The position numbers and the translations under genes are program-made. A stretch of 64,000 bases of DNA, from positions 5,729,875-5,793,874 of the forward strand of contig OX442315.1 of the NCBI GenBank assembly GCA_949358305.1, given 5' to 3'. Under the pieces are notes generated by a model, which saw nothing but the letters and a program-made list of their open reading frames with translations, was not told where the DNA came from and did no database searches. The DNA comes from Strigamia acuminata (Eukaryota > Arthropoda > Chilopoda > Geophilomorpha > Linotaeniidae). Numbering within the stretch: the first letter of the stretch is position 1; every line of letters starts with the position of its first letter. Of this stretch, positions 41,120-51,508 are shown piece by piece.

Positions 41120-41870
41120 AAACTATTATTGTCTTCATGAAGACAGTCATGTTGTTGAACGAAGTTCTGATGTCATATGTCATGTGATATCAAAAGAGGA
41201 AATGACATCATTGAATCTCAAATGGTAAAATTGAACTTGGATCTTGGAACTATTTTTTACCTAGCAACTGTTGTTTACAGTATTCATACACTAGGCCTGA
41301 TTGCTCAGATTTGATGTATACACAGACAAAATAGTGCCAACTTTCAGCTCATTGTTTGCATTGTTGGCTGTTCATGGAATGAAATTATTTTAGGGTCTCA
41401 TTCAGCATGATATAACAATCCTTCTTGTTTAATATTACAACAATCTGTGATAGCTTATTGGTGCTCTCCCCTTGTTAGTTAGCAAGCAATACATGACACA
41501 TGATTGCTTTTATCCAATCAGTGCACAAAACAACGAATCAATAGGAAATATAGGAGAGGTGGTTATTTTGAACCGGTTATAACCAAAGCGGAACTGGAAT
41601 GAAACTAAAACAAACTGTTGACCGAAAAACGGATTTGAAAAATTCGGTTCGTCTACGTTATGGAGCTGATACAGCTTAAAAATGCACGAGTGACTTGCGC
41701 TGCCATTTCTAAAGCTTTGCTGCAGCGCACCGCGTGTTAGAAGCAACCCAATGATGCTTTACTGCATCACGCAAAGCCATCACCAGCGCCCATGTATTGA
41801 TTAATTTACTGGAAATAAAGTTACATGACTTATTTTCGTGCAGTAACGGAAAAAATAGAAAGTGGATTTT

Positions 41871-42409
41871 CATTTTCTAAATTACGCAATTCAACATGGT
41901 AATGCTTGAAATTTTTACCGGTAGGAAGTTTTATTTTCGGAACATCAAATATCAGACATCACAGCTTGGAAATATTCTCATTCTGATTCCCTCGCCGTCA
42001 TTCTCGATCTGCAAGAATTTTAATTTGTTAAAAGAAAGACACAAAACAAAACAACAAAAATGAAAATTTGGAGGTTGAAAAATTTGAGTTTTAACACGCG
42101 ATAACCAGATATAAGATGCCGATACAGAAATTAAATTTTACCTCACCTAGCCAAATTCATCTTCTCGTTTTACTCTTTGAAGGATCGTCGATAGAAATCG
42201 CCGTTTTCAACGAAAATTGAAAGCATTACGTGAAGAAGAAAACTCCGTACAAACGGCCATTTTTTACTCGGGCACCGCCTGGCGATAAAATGTTTCAGTA
42301 GTTAAAATTTAAGGAGGAAAACATTTAAAACAAATTAATACTTGACAATGATCTGATTTATTTATTACAAAGCAACATATATAGAACACTGAAAATTTGA
42401 CAATTGTTT
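41871..42409. other. Spacer downstream of gene D with no gene seen
   Basis: AT-rich sequence between the dispersed repeat and the stop codon of gene D. Only short unsupported ORFs. An AATAAA on the minus strand near 42359 could serve as the polyadenylation signal of gene D. Confidence 0.4.
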
Positions 42410-45400
42410 TCAAGTAGTAACATATAAATCTAGTTTCAAATACATTGTGTCATCTACTACATATTTTGCTTCAATATCACATAAACGAATAAATTGTGAT
42501 TGTCCACATGCCTGGTTTTCCGTATTCGTTGGTCTGTCAAAACAATGTCTAAATATGATTACGTCAGAGTTTATTGTTTGAGAATAATGAGTTGTGCGTG
42601 TCAGTGGATCCATCAAGCTAACTTTTGCAGTATACTGCACGGGCCAGTGAAGTATTGCATCATATGGACCTTTAATCACTTGAAGAAAAACGGATAAGTG
42701 TGTTCCCTTTCCGCGGAGAATACCATTTGGATATAGCAGTAGTCGCATTCTGTAACCACCTTTCTTGGTATTAAAAAGATTGATATAAATGTAGTGTCGC
42801 TTCCCCGATATTGCATCTTGACGAAGGTTTGCAAAATTATTGACTTTCCAGATGTGTTCGAAGGTCGAAACAGTTGCCGGTAGATTGTTCAAATCCATTT
42901 CCATTAGATCTAATGAACAAGTGAAATTCGTTAAAAATTAGTCACAAATTGTCGCTGGGTTTTTATGCGACAAAATCAGAATTTTTATAACAAAAAAATC
43001 AGGATTAAATGCCGATAAAACTTATCAACTCACCTTTGTCTTTCACATGAGTATCTTCAAACTCATTTAGTTTTCTGACCACAGCATCTGACAATTAAAA
43101 TCAATTAAAAATAAATCAACTTACGATTTTTATGAATTAATTATACCGATTTTGTCGCTCAGATTTTTCTTCTCCTCGGCTGAAACAAACAAGTTTTCGT
43201 TTTATTCTTTTGGTCTTTATACGTGTTATAACCAAACAAAAAACTATACTTACCCACAGCTTTAGCCAACTCATCTAAAACCAAATCTATATTAAAACAG
43301 CAATCAAATAATCAATAAAGGTTTCAATCACTTACTGCTGGCCGTCACCACAGTAGTCAGAGTTTTCTCGTAGTTTTCTATATTGTCGCACTGTTCAGTT
43401 TGCCGCTTAATCAGAATTTCTAAAATAATTCATATTTTAGGATTAATCAGATATAAATAGTTAAACCTAGCTTTACCGATTGTTTTTTGCATCGTCTTAT
43501 TCCAATGCTCAACTTCTTTTTTGTCTTTAGCTGAAATTTGTTCAATACCATATTTACTGCCGACACCTTTTCGTGATACGACAATTTACCTTCGCGTGAT
43601 TTGACGACTTCCTCCAGATTTTGCATTTGTTTTGACAACTCATCAAACATTTCCTTTATTGAACCTAAAGACAGCTTTCGGTCAACAACAATGGCTTTTC
43701 ATTTTCATTCATTCCGGTAATTCCGAACGATTAAAATCAAATAAAAATAAAATTACTAATTTACCGTAATTATGTCCCAATACTTGGTTTTGTGAGGACA
43801 GTTCTTCTATATTGCTACTTTGTTCACTTTGCTTCAAGCGGAAATCTTTGAATTCTTTTTCGTGATTTTCGACGGTTTTCTCCAAATTATCTGTACATAT
43901 AAAATTCTACACCTCCATCAAAAATATCTCGCATTAAACTTATTACCGTACCTTGAATAACTTTGATTTTTCTCAAGCACTCTTCCTGTTATTATAAAAA
44001 TTTGGATAAAACTAAGGAATGTATCGCTTATTTCGATGTCATACCTGAATACTATTAACAGCAAACTTTAGCGACGTAATTTTGTTCAATGAATGCGCCA
44101 GCAAGGATGCATTACGCGATTGCTGAAACAAAAGTAAGTTACACAAAAAATTCCAGTTTTAATGCAATTATTTAACCTCAATTTTAAGTGTCAGCAGTAA
44201 CTTCATCATCAACTCAATATGAGAATTTCCACTTTCGTGTTTGTCAACTTCCAATTGATTTCCCTGCAATGTTTTAACTTTGTAGAATAAATTTAATTTT
44301 AGTTGCGATAAGAACACACTTGCAATTGACAACCGATTGGCGAAAACTTGCACCGGTGTAAACTACGGACACATTTCTGCACATGGCTACTCATCTGTTT
44401 GAAATAAAAATTTGTTGGAAATCGTGTGGTTGAAATAATGCAACATCATCGTAGGGTTAAAGAATTACAAGTGTTTTATTCTGGGAAAATACACAGGTTA
44501 AATATGTAGACACTGGGCCATGATTGGCTGTTAAATTGGGTCGTCTAGTGGACGTATCAGCGTCTGCCACGGAACGTCCGAGTGCCCTCTCGCGACGTAA
44601 TGGCGGTCAAGCGACATGGGGTCCAACAAATTCTCCTCTTGAACCGTCATTACGCACTGCTTTCTTGATTACTCTTCTTCGTGTCTGCCTTTCTTGGTTG
44701 GGGCGATTCCGAGTTCGATCAAGGCTTTTTCTAGTGTTGGTCCTGTAAGTGGTTTTGTCAGGAAGTCTGCCAACATCTCGGTTCCTGCGATGTGTTTGAT
44801 GTCGATGTTACCACTTTCGACGTCATTCTTTACGAAATTTAGTCGCCGATTGAAGTGCTTGGTCCTCGCCTTTTGGGGTCCCGGCTTCAGTAATTGCGTC
44901 GCATTTAAGCTGTCGCAATAAACAGTCGTTGCTTCCATTTTCGTGGTTGGTGTGATGGTCATCATTATTTCTTTTGTCCACAGCACATCCTTGATACCTT
45001 CCGATAAGGCGTGTAACTCGCTCTCAGTGCTTGACATTGCCACGATCTCCTGTTTTTTGCATCTCCAGTGGATTAGCGACCGTCCGTCGCGCACAACAAA
45101 TCCCGAGAACGACTTGGAATCTGCCGTTCTGTCCCAACTTGCGTCCGTGTAGGCATGCAATCTTCGGTCCTCGCATCCGTATGACAATTTGTAGTTGGTT
45201 GTTTTCTGCAGGTATTTCAACACTCTCTTCAGTGCTTGGTAGTGTGTCTGTTTGGGCTTCGCGCTGTATTGGGACAGCGAGCTCATTGCGAAACTGAGGT
45301 CGGGTCGTGTGTTGATTGCCAAATACATCAACTTCCCGATCAGTTCTTGGTATTCGCGCTGGTCGACTTCTGGGCTGTCCTCGTGTTCATCCAAATTGAG

Positions 45401-48400
45401 TTGCGGGTCCATCGGTGTCGACTTGGTGTTACAGTTTTCCATCCCGTAACTTGCTAAAACTCTTCGAATATATTCGGACTGGTGTAGGTGGATTCCATTG
45501 TCGTCGTGGTAAACTTGAATCCCTAAGATGGATGATAGTTGGCCCATGGAGATTAATTCTACGTCGTTTTTAATCTGGTCTATCACTTCCTTCTCGAATC
45601 GGTCCGATGATGCCAAAGTGACGGCGTCGTCCACGTAAACTCCCAAAAACATGTAGTCATGTCCTCGTCTCACGATGAATAAGCATGGGTCGTCGGGAGA
45701 TCGTTCAAATTTTACTTTGGCCAAAACTTCGGTTAGCTTCTCGTACCAGCACCGCCCTGACTGTTTTAGTCCGTAGATACTTTTTTCTAGTTTGCATACG
45801 AGATTCGTCCCGTCCTCGTAGCCTTCAGGCTGTGCCATGTAAATTTCATTCTTGAGTTTGCCGTGGAGGTATGCCGATCGTACGTCGTGTTGCGATAGTT
45901 TCCTTTTTCGTTTCGCGCCTTCGTTTACGAGTATTCTCAGCGTTTCGATTCTAATTACCGGTGCAAATGTCGTGTCGTAGTCTACTCCCCATCGCTGCGT
46001 GTATCCAGCGGCTACGAGCCGTGCTTTGAAACGTCTTTCACCGGTGTTTGGATTTACTTTGAGTTTGTAAACCCAATTCGACTTGACAGTTTTCTTGTTT
46101 CTCGGCAGTTCCCTCGTTGTCCAAACTTCGTGCTTCTTCATCGACGCTATTTCTTCATCCATGGCCTTTATCCACTCCTCGGAATTAATTGATTGTAGCG
46201 CTTCGTTGTAGTTTCGAGGGGGATCAATTTCTTCCGATACGTTGGCCATCGCTCTTGATTTTATCCGCTCGGATCTTCTAGCTCCTTGTCGTATCATTTC
46301 GTCTTCATTTGCCGTTCTTTCTGTGAGGTTTCGGACTTGGCGTTCTGCCGTCGTGGCTCTCGGCGTGTGTTGTTGAGTGGGTGGTGGTGGGTCGGCCTCC
46401 TCGTTGTTCTGGATTTCGTCTTGTGCGTTCTCCTCTCGATTCCCGTCCAATATTTCGTCGTTTTCATCTTGTGCGTTGCCTTCTCGACTTCCGTCTATTA
46501 TTACGCCATTTTCGACTGTGTTCCCGCCTTTTTCCTCGTCAAGACTCGTCTTAATTTCGGACTCGATCTCCAAGTCGGCGTATTTGGGTTGCATTGCGGT
46601 GCCGTCTTCACTGCGTAGCATCGGCGCGCCCAACTCGCTCTCGACGAATTTTACATTTCGTTCCTCGCTGACGAGTCGTGTCTCGGGATTGTAAATTCGA
46701 TATCCTCGTCGTTTTTGTGCGTATCCCACGAATATTCTCTTCTCGGCTTTCGGGTCAAACTTCCTTCGTCCCGCATTTTTCGTGAGTACAAACGCGACGC
46801 ATCCGAAACGTTTGAAATATTTTACAGTTGGTTTCTTGTCGTCCCAAACTTCCGACGGGGTTTTTCCATGCACTCTTGTCATGCACGAGTTCCGAATGAT
46901 TGCCGTTGTGCACATGCACTCTGCCCAAAACGTGTATGGTAGTCCCGACTCGACGAGCATCGTTCGCGTCATCTCGATAATTGTTCGATTTTGGCGTTCT
47001 GCCACGCCATTGCTCGCGGCTGAGTACGGTACTGTTAGTTGGTGGTCAACTCCTCGTTCTTGAAACCATTTTTCCAGTTTTCCCACGATAAATTCCCCGC
47101 CGTTATCGCTACGTATCCTCTTTAAACGTTGGCCCGTTTCTGTCTCGCACATCGTGATCAAATTCTTCAATTTTTCGGCCGTTTCGCTTTTCGTTTTTAA
47201 AACTTTGACCATCGTTTTTCGGCTCCAATCGTCAACGACTGTCATGATATACTTTGATCCTCCCAGTGATTCGGGTGTAATTGCTCCGACGAGGTCCACG
47301 TGCCACAGGTCCATGATACTTTGCGATTGGCGTTCTCCGATGCTTTTGTGGGGTTTTCGAGTAAGTTTCCCCTTGATACACGATTCGCATGTCTCGTTTT
47401 CGCTCGTATCCATCTTGAGTCCTCGTACCAAAGTGTCCCTCTCCATTTTCCTCATTGTGTCGTACGCCAGGTGCCCGAGTCGTTGGTGCCACGTCGTGTT
47501 GATTTCTTCGGATTTTCTTGCGTTTTCGTGGCTCTGCAATATTTTCGTGTCGATCACGAACTTGTCCCCGATTCGTCGTATGTCGATGATCGCTCTGCCG
47601 TCTGGTCCTCGTACTGCCGACGCCTTGATGTCGAAAATCACGCTCTTCTTGGTATCGATGATTTTGGCCACGGAAAGTAGATTCGCCGATATCTCAGGTA
47701 CGTGTAAAACGTTGTTTAGTCGGTGAATTTTGTCGTTTTTGCTGGTCGTGACTCGAATACTGCCAATTCCAATCGATTTCATTCTTACATTCTTGTCAGC
47801 GATCCCAATTGTCCGATCATCACGTTCGTAGGTGTCGAAAAATTCCTTGGTTCTCGTCATATGGCTAGTTGCGCCCGAATCCACCAACCAAAGCACCTTC
47901 GTTTCTTCACTAATCGTCGCCACTTCGTTCTTTGTAATTTCGTCGGTCGACGCGATCTCGTCGGTGGTCGTTGCAACTTCGTCAGTCGTCGTGAGTTCGT
48001 CCGTCGTCGCAATCTCGTCGGTGTACGTTGCAACTTCGCCTGTTGTCGTGATTTCGTCGGTCGTTGTAATCGGGTCGGTGTACGTTGCAACTTCGTCTGT
48101 CGTCGTGATTTTGTCGGCCGTCTCGATCTCGTCTGTCATTGCGTACATGCACGATTCCTCCATCTCGAATGCACACAGATTTCCTTCTTGTTTGTGGCTT
48201 CGTTTGAATGTGCCTTTGCCGCGTTTGGAATTCGTCCTCTCTCTCTTCGGTTTTGAACAAGTTGACGCCTTATGCCCGCTCCCTTCGCAGTTGAAGCAGA
48301 ACATTGGGTTCTTACACTCGCTCGCCACGTGACCAGGTTTGTTGCAATTGAAGCATTTTCGCGTGTCCGCACGTTTCTCGAATCTCTTACGGCTATCCGC

Positions 48401-51056
48401 TCTGTATGCAACATCCGTGCTTCCTTCGATTTTTATGTTGTTCTGCGTCTCACGTGATCTCAAAATTTTTCGCGCATCTTGTAGTGTAGTCGTCTTATTT
48501 GCTCTGATGCCCTCGGCCGTGGCGTCGAATTCTTCTCGCAATCCCCTTAATATCGCGTATTTGGCCTGAGTTTCCTTTATATCCCCTCCGTAGGAGGCGC
48601 ATTTAGTTCTCAGTGCCTCGACTCGGTTTACGTACTGGTCTATTGTCTCTTTCGCGGTCATTTTGAGGCGCAGCAACTCGTCCAAGCACTCGTACTGGAG
48701 ATCTGTTGTATCGATCTCCATATTTTTCTTTATGTCGTCCCAAAGTTGTTTAGCGGTTAATGCGTCGTCGTAACGTAGTACCTGCTCATCGTTTAGGGTT
48801 CCGATCAGTATTCCCTTCGCGGCGTTGTTGCTCTTCCGCCACGTTTTCCACGTTTTTTCGTCCTCATCGTGGGTCGCATCTCCCTTAACTGGTCGTTTGG
48901 GCTCCGTCTCTTCGATCGCGGTGTCCCACAAATCTCGTTCATTTAGCGCGGCCTTTACTCGTTTGGACCACAGCAAATAGTTACCGTCGTGTAACAATTC
49001 TATTTGGTTGCGGATTTTCGTCGTTGAATCCGTCATGTCGTCTTCTCAAAAAACACGTGCTCGCTCGAAATTTTCAGACTTTTACTGCTCGTCTTTTCTT
49101 CTTCAAGTTTGTACGCCTCGTGTTTTGACTTGTAGTCGTCAGTTATTCTTTAACGTCGTCGGTGGATTTTTAACGATCCGTCTGCTACCATTTGTTGGAA
49201 ATCGTGTGGTTGAAATAATGCAACATCATCGTAGGGTTAAAGAATTACAAGTGTTTTATTCTGGGAAAATACACAGGTTAAATATGTAGACACTGGGCCA
49301 TGATTGGCTGTTAAATTGGGTCGTCTAGTGGACGTATCAGCGTCTGCCACGGAACGTCCGAGTGCCCTCTCGCGACGTAATGGCGGTCAAGCGACATGGG
49401 GTCCAACAAAATTTAGCATTCTTAATCCAAATTCCAATGCAAATTGAGTAAACTCACCAAGTGACGAATAAATTTACCATTACAAAAACTGCAGTAGATT
49501 GGATACATCTCGCAACTGTCATTGTGGCGCTATCGAGCAAAACGAATAAAAAATATTAATATTAATTTAATCATCAAATATTTGATACTCCGCATTATAA
49601 TTACTTCCATCTTATTTAGATGGATCACACTGTTGCAATATCTACAATGTCCTTCCTCTGATTGGGTGTCACCACTAGCTTTTTCCTGAGAAAAAAATTA
49701 CAATTTAATGAATAAAAATTTGAAATTCCACTACCAAAATAATAGACTAATAGCCCAGCAACATCAGTATACTTACAAGTGTTGGCTTGCTGAGATCTGT
49801 TTTGGCACCACATCCCTGACAGAAGATGTGACTACTAAGTTGTTCCTTGCTTATAACACTCTTCAAGCCGCATCTTTGAATAAAATACAAAAAAATAAAT
49901 AACTACATACAAATATAGTTTACAAATCAAGTTGTATTCAAATCAGAAACTTGAGCTTAGATTGAACGGTTAGTCCAGGGGTCCGGAAACTATTGAAAAT
50001 ATTTATCGAGGTCCAGAAAAAAAACCTTATAAAACGTAAAAAAAAACTTAAAAACGAAATAAACCTCCCAATAAACACACACAACCCAAAAAATACCAAT
50101 AAAACCTAAAACACAGGATAAACAAGAAAAAAAAGGGTGTACTTTAGAATTGGGCCCACTTCAGAATGGGCCCAAAATTTGGTTACTTATCATAAAAAGT
50201 ATGCTGGGACCGAAAATGACACTCAAAAGTGTCGGAAATCAAGTTATGTGGTTGAAAACGCTCCGTGAAAGCTGTCGTTTACATAGGCAAGTGGCTGTGT
50301 GGCCGCCATTGTTGCTCGATTATCTGGTTACTTGGTTACTTGGCTATCTGGTTTGTATAAAAAAAACTGGATAAGGTGAGGTTCGCGGGGGGGGTCAAGG
50401 GGGGGCGCTAGCCCCCTCTTGTTAGAAAAAAAAGAATAAACACGCAATTCTTACCCAAAGTGTCGGAAATTAAGTTCCTGGATACAGGGCTCTGATATTA
50501 TCCAGGAGAGCATGAAAGTGGTCAATGCCTCTGTCTCTGTTGCAGGTTTTCATTGCAGCGCCGTGAAAATTTAAACAATGCAGCATTTAACAAGCAACAA
50601 TGGCGGCCACACAGCCACTTGCCTATGTAAACGACAGCTTTCACGGAGCGTTTTCAACCACATAACTTGATTTCCGACACTTTTGAGTGTCATTTTCGGT
50701 CCTAGCATACTTTTCTTGGTAAGTAACCAAATTTTGGGCCCATTCTGAAGTGGGCCCAATTCTAAAGTATATCCAAAAAAAACCAAAGAAACCGAGGAAA
50801 AAACGTCGCAAAACCGTCACCGCGGTCCAAGTTTCGACCTTCCGCGGTCCGTAACCGGATCGCGGTCCGTAACCGGATCGCGGTCCGCCTGTTGTCGTTC
50901 CACTGCTAACGGAAAATCCGGCCACTCATTACTTTCCGTTATTAGTGCTAGGCAACAGACCAAGCAAATGTCCACAAATGTTTTGTTAGATTGATTTTTT
51001 AAACTAAGTTCAACGATTTCCGCTTACTTGATACACAGAAAGACTTCTGGATCCAT
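42410..51056 (-). CDS. TRAF-like gene D (RING + zinc fingers + coiled coil + MATH), with Copia in an intron
   Basis: Exon 1 is 51028-51056 (ATG; MDPEVFLCI, 29 nt as in gene B and E). Exon 2 is 49777-49873 and completes a RING-like finger (C-x2-C across the junction, then SSHIFCQGC). Exon 3 is about 49632-49686 and a zinc-finger exon about 49462-49527. Further zinc-finger and coiled-coil exons run from about 44390 down to 43034 (for example TMQNLEEVV-like charged sequence near 43580). The MATH exon is 42410-42909: FEHIWKVNNFANLRQD, GYRMRLLLYPNG, GTHLSVFLQVIKG, and YVVDDTMYLKLDL at the end. The Copia element 44413-49408 lies in the intron between the zinc-finger exons and could be spliced out. 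Intron 1 carries a second insertion. No stop is seen in the exons I checked. Internal exon borders are approximate. Confidence 0.72.
44413..44628 (-). repeat. 3' LTR of the Copia element
   Basis: 216-bp copy, TGTTGGAAATCG to GGGTCCAACA on the plus strand, the same as 49193-49408. Confidence 0.93.
44669..49036 (-). CDS. Copia Gag-Pol polyprotein (1455 aa)
   Basis: One open frame encodes the whole polyprotein. In order: a Copia Gag domain (LLHDGNYLLWSKRVKAAL onward); two CCHC knuckles (CFNCNKPGHVASEC and CFNCEGSGHKASTC, about residues 230-265); an acidic threonine-rich tandem repeat (about residues 300-385, units like TTDEVATYTDE); protease WLVDSGATSHM; a GAG-pre-integrase motif (WHQRLGH); integrase core (DLWHVDLVG, RSDNGGEF, and the E in SNGVAERQNRT); Copia-type reverse transcriptase (NWVYKLKVN, YDTTFAPV, LGVYVDDAV); RNase H (YTDASWD, STESELHAL). 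The order protease-integrase-RT-RNase H defines Copia. The start at 49036 (MTDSTTKIRNQ) lies about 145 bp after the primer-binding site. No internal stop. Confidence 0.95.
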   Translation of the reverse strand: MTDSTTKIRNQIELLHDGNYLLWSKRVKAALNERDLWDTAIEETEPKRPVKGDATHDEDEKTWKTWRKSNNAAKGILIGTLNDEQVLRYDDALTAKQLWDDIKKNMEIDTTDLQYECLDELLRLKMTAKETIDQYVNRVEALRTKCASYGGDIKETQAKYAILRGLREEFDATAEGIRANKTTTLQDARKILRSRETQNNIKIEGSTDVAYRADSRKRFEKRADTRKCFNCNKPGHVASECKNPMFCFNCEGSGHKASTCSKPKRERTNSKRGKGTFKRSHKQEGNLCAFEMEESCMYAMTDEIETADKITTTDEVATYTDPITTTDEITTTGEVATYTDEIATTDELTTTDEVATTTDEIASTDEITKNEVATISEETKVLWLVDSGATSHMTRTKEFFDTYERDDRTIGIADKNVRMKSIGIGSIRVTTSKNDKIHRLNNVLHVPEISANLLSVAKIIDTKKSVIFDIKASAVRGPDGRAIIDIRRIGDKFVIDTKILQSHENARKSEEINTTWHQRLGHLAYDTMRKMERDTLVRGLKMDTSENETCESCIKGKLTRKPHKSIGERQSQSIMDLWHVDLVGAITPESLGGSKYIMTVVDDWSRKTMVKVLKTKSETAEKLKNLITMCETETGQRLKRIRSDNGGEFIVGKLEKWFQERGVDHQLTVPYSAASNGVAERQNRTIIEMTRTMLVESGLPYTFWAECMCTTAIIRNSCMTRVHGKTPSEVWDDKKPTVKYFKRFGCVAFVLTKNAGRRKFDPKAEKRIFVGYAQKRRGYRIYNPETRLVSEERNVKFVESELGAPMLRSEDGTAMQPKYADLEIESEIKTSLDEEKGGNTVENGVIIDGSREGNAQDENDEILDGNREENAQDEIQNNEEADPPPPTQQHTPRATTAERQVRNLTERTANEDEMIRQGARRSERIKSRAMANVSEEIDPPRNYNEALQSINSEEWIKAMDEEIASMKKHEVWTTRELPRNKKTVKSNWVYKLKVNPNTGERRFKARLVAAGYTQRWGVDYDTTFAPVIRIETLRILVNEGAKRKRKLSQHDVRSAYLHGKLKNEIYMAQPEGYEDGTNLVCKLEKSIYGLKQSGRCWYEKLTEVLAKVKFERSPDDPCLFIVRRGHDYMFLGVYVDDAVTLASSDRFEKEVIDQIKNDVELISMGQLSSILGIQVYHDDNGIHLHQSEYIRRVLASYGMENCNTKSTPMDPQLNLDEHEDSPEVDQREYQELIGKLMYLAINTRPDLSFAMSSLSQYSAKPKQTHYQALKRVLKYLQKTTNYKLSYGCEDRRLHAYTDASWDRTADSKSFSGFVVRDGRSLIHWRCKKQEIVAMSSTESELHALSEGIKDVLWTKEIMMTITPTTKMEATTVYCDSLNATQLLKPGPQKARTKHFNRRLNFVKNDVESGNIDIKHIAGTEMLADFLTKPLTGPTLEKALIELGIAPTKKGRHEEE
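49193..49408 (-). repeat. 5' LTR of the Copia element
   Basis: 216-bp copy of the LTR upstream of the polyprotein on the minus strand, followed by the initiator-tRNA-type primer-binding site. Confidence 0.93.
49976..50905. mobile_element. Inverted-repeat insertion in intron 1 of gene D (hAT-like, uncertain)
   Basis: Long inverted arms at about 50138-50315 and 50591-50775 (GGGCCCACTTCAGAATGGGC and its complement; ATGGCGGCCACACAGCCACT and its complement). The outer ends CAGGGGTCCGG and its weak counterpart CAGTGG resemble hAT termini, but I could not confirm an 8-bp target duplication. An 18-bp direct duplication (CGGTCCGTAACCGGATCG) is at about 50845-50880. No transposase. Confidence 0.45.
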
Positions 51057-51508
51057 AGCGACTGAACAGAGACAAGTTGAATCGTGCCGAGCCGTAACTA
51101 AAGTCTACGACTAGGAATGTGCACTCGATGAATAATCACCTGGCGTGTGATACCGAAATATAGTATTTCTCGAAACAAAACTGATACATCCAAAGCAATG
51201 ATACATATTACTGTAAAAAAAATATAAAGTATCCATGATTCTTGCTGAGATTATTTGAGGATGGCGGTTGATTGGATTACACTTGTACGCTACCTGACGA
51301 TGACGCACCGAACAATATCACCAACAAAAATAAATGGACAATTTTTCAGAATTTAGTCCAGTTCTATTTTTATTCACAAACTTTACGATCATGTTAGTAT
51401 AGAAATTTTGTTAACCTTATCATTCGGTTGATTTATTTATTTATTAGACAGCAAAATACATCAGTGTTTCAAGTTGGGAGTAAAACATTCAAAAGTGGAC
51501 AATTGTTT

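Larger units (their letters stand above)
40449..41474. mobile_element. 1,026-bp palindromic element with TTA target duplication
   Basis: Two 495-bp arms (40449-40943 and 40980-41474) are near-perfect inverted repeats around a 36-bp AT-rich centre. The ends are CAAGGGGAGAGCACCAATAA and its complement. TTA flanks both sides (40446-40448 and 41475-41477), as expected for PIF/Harbinger-type insertion. No transposase is present. Each arm holds a tRNA-Ser-like sequence. The transcript would fold into a very long hairpin. Confidence 0.85.
40378..41870. repeat. Dispersed repeat, copy of 7595-8345, with a palindromic insertion
   Basis: 40378-40448 and 41478-41830 together match 7595-8345 with moderate divergence. 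The match is interrupted only by the palindrome 40449-41474, so this is the filled site and the other copy the empty site. Confidence 0.7.
44413..49408 (-). mobile_element. Ty1/Copia LTR retrotransposon, complete, in an intron of gene D
   Basis: Two 216-bp LTRs (44413-44628 and 49193-49408) with no difference by eye, 5-bp target duplication AAATT (44408-44412 and 49409-49413), and one full-length ORF. The primer-binding site after the 5' LTR begins TGGTAGCAGA (plus 49181-49190), as expected for initiator tRNA-Met. A purine-rich tract (AAGAGGAGAATT on the minus strand) precedes the 3' LTR. It lies in the same orientation as gene D; gene E shows the corresponding empty intron (53570-53600). Confidence 0.95.
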
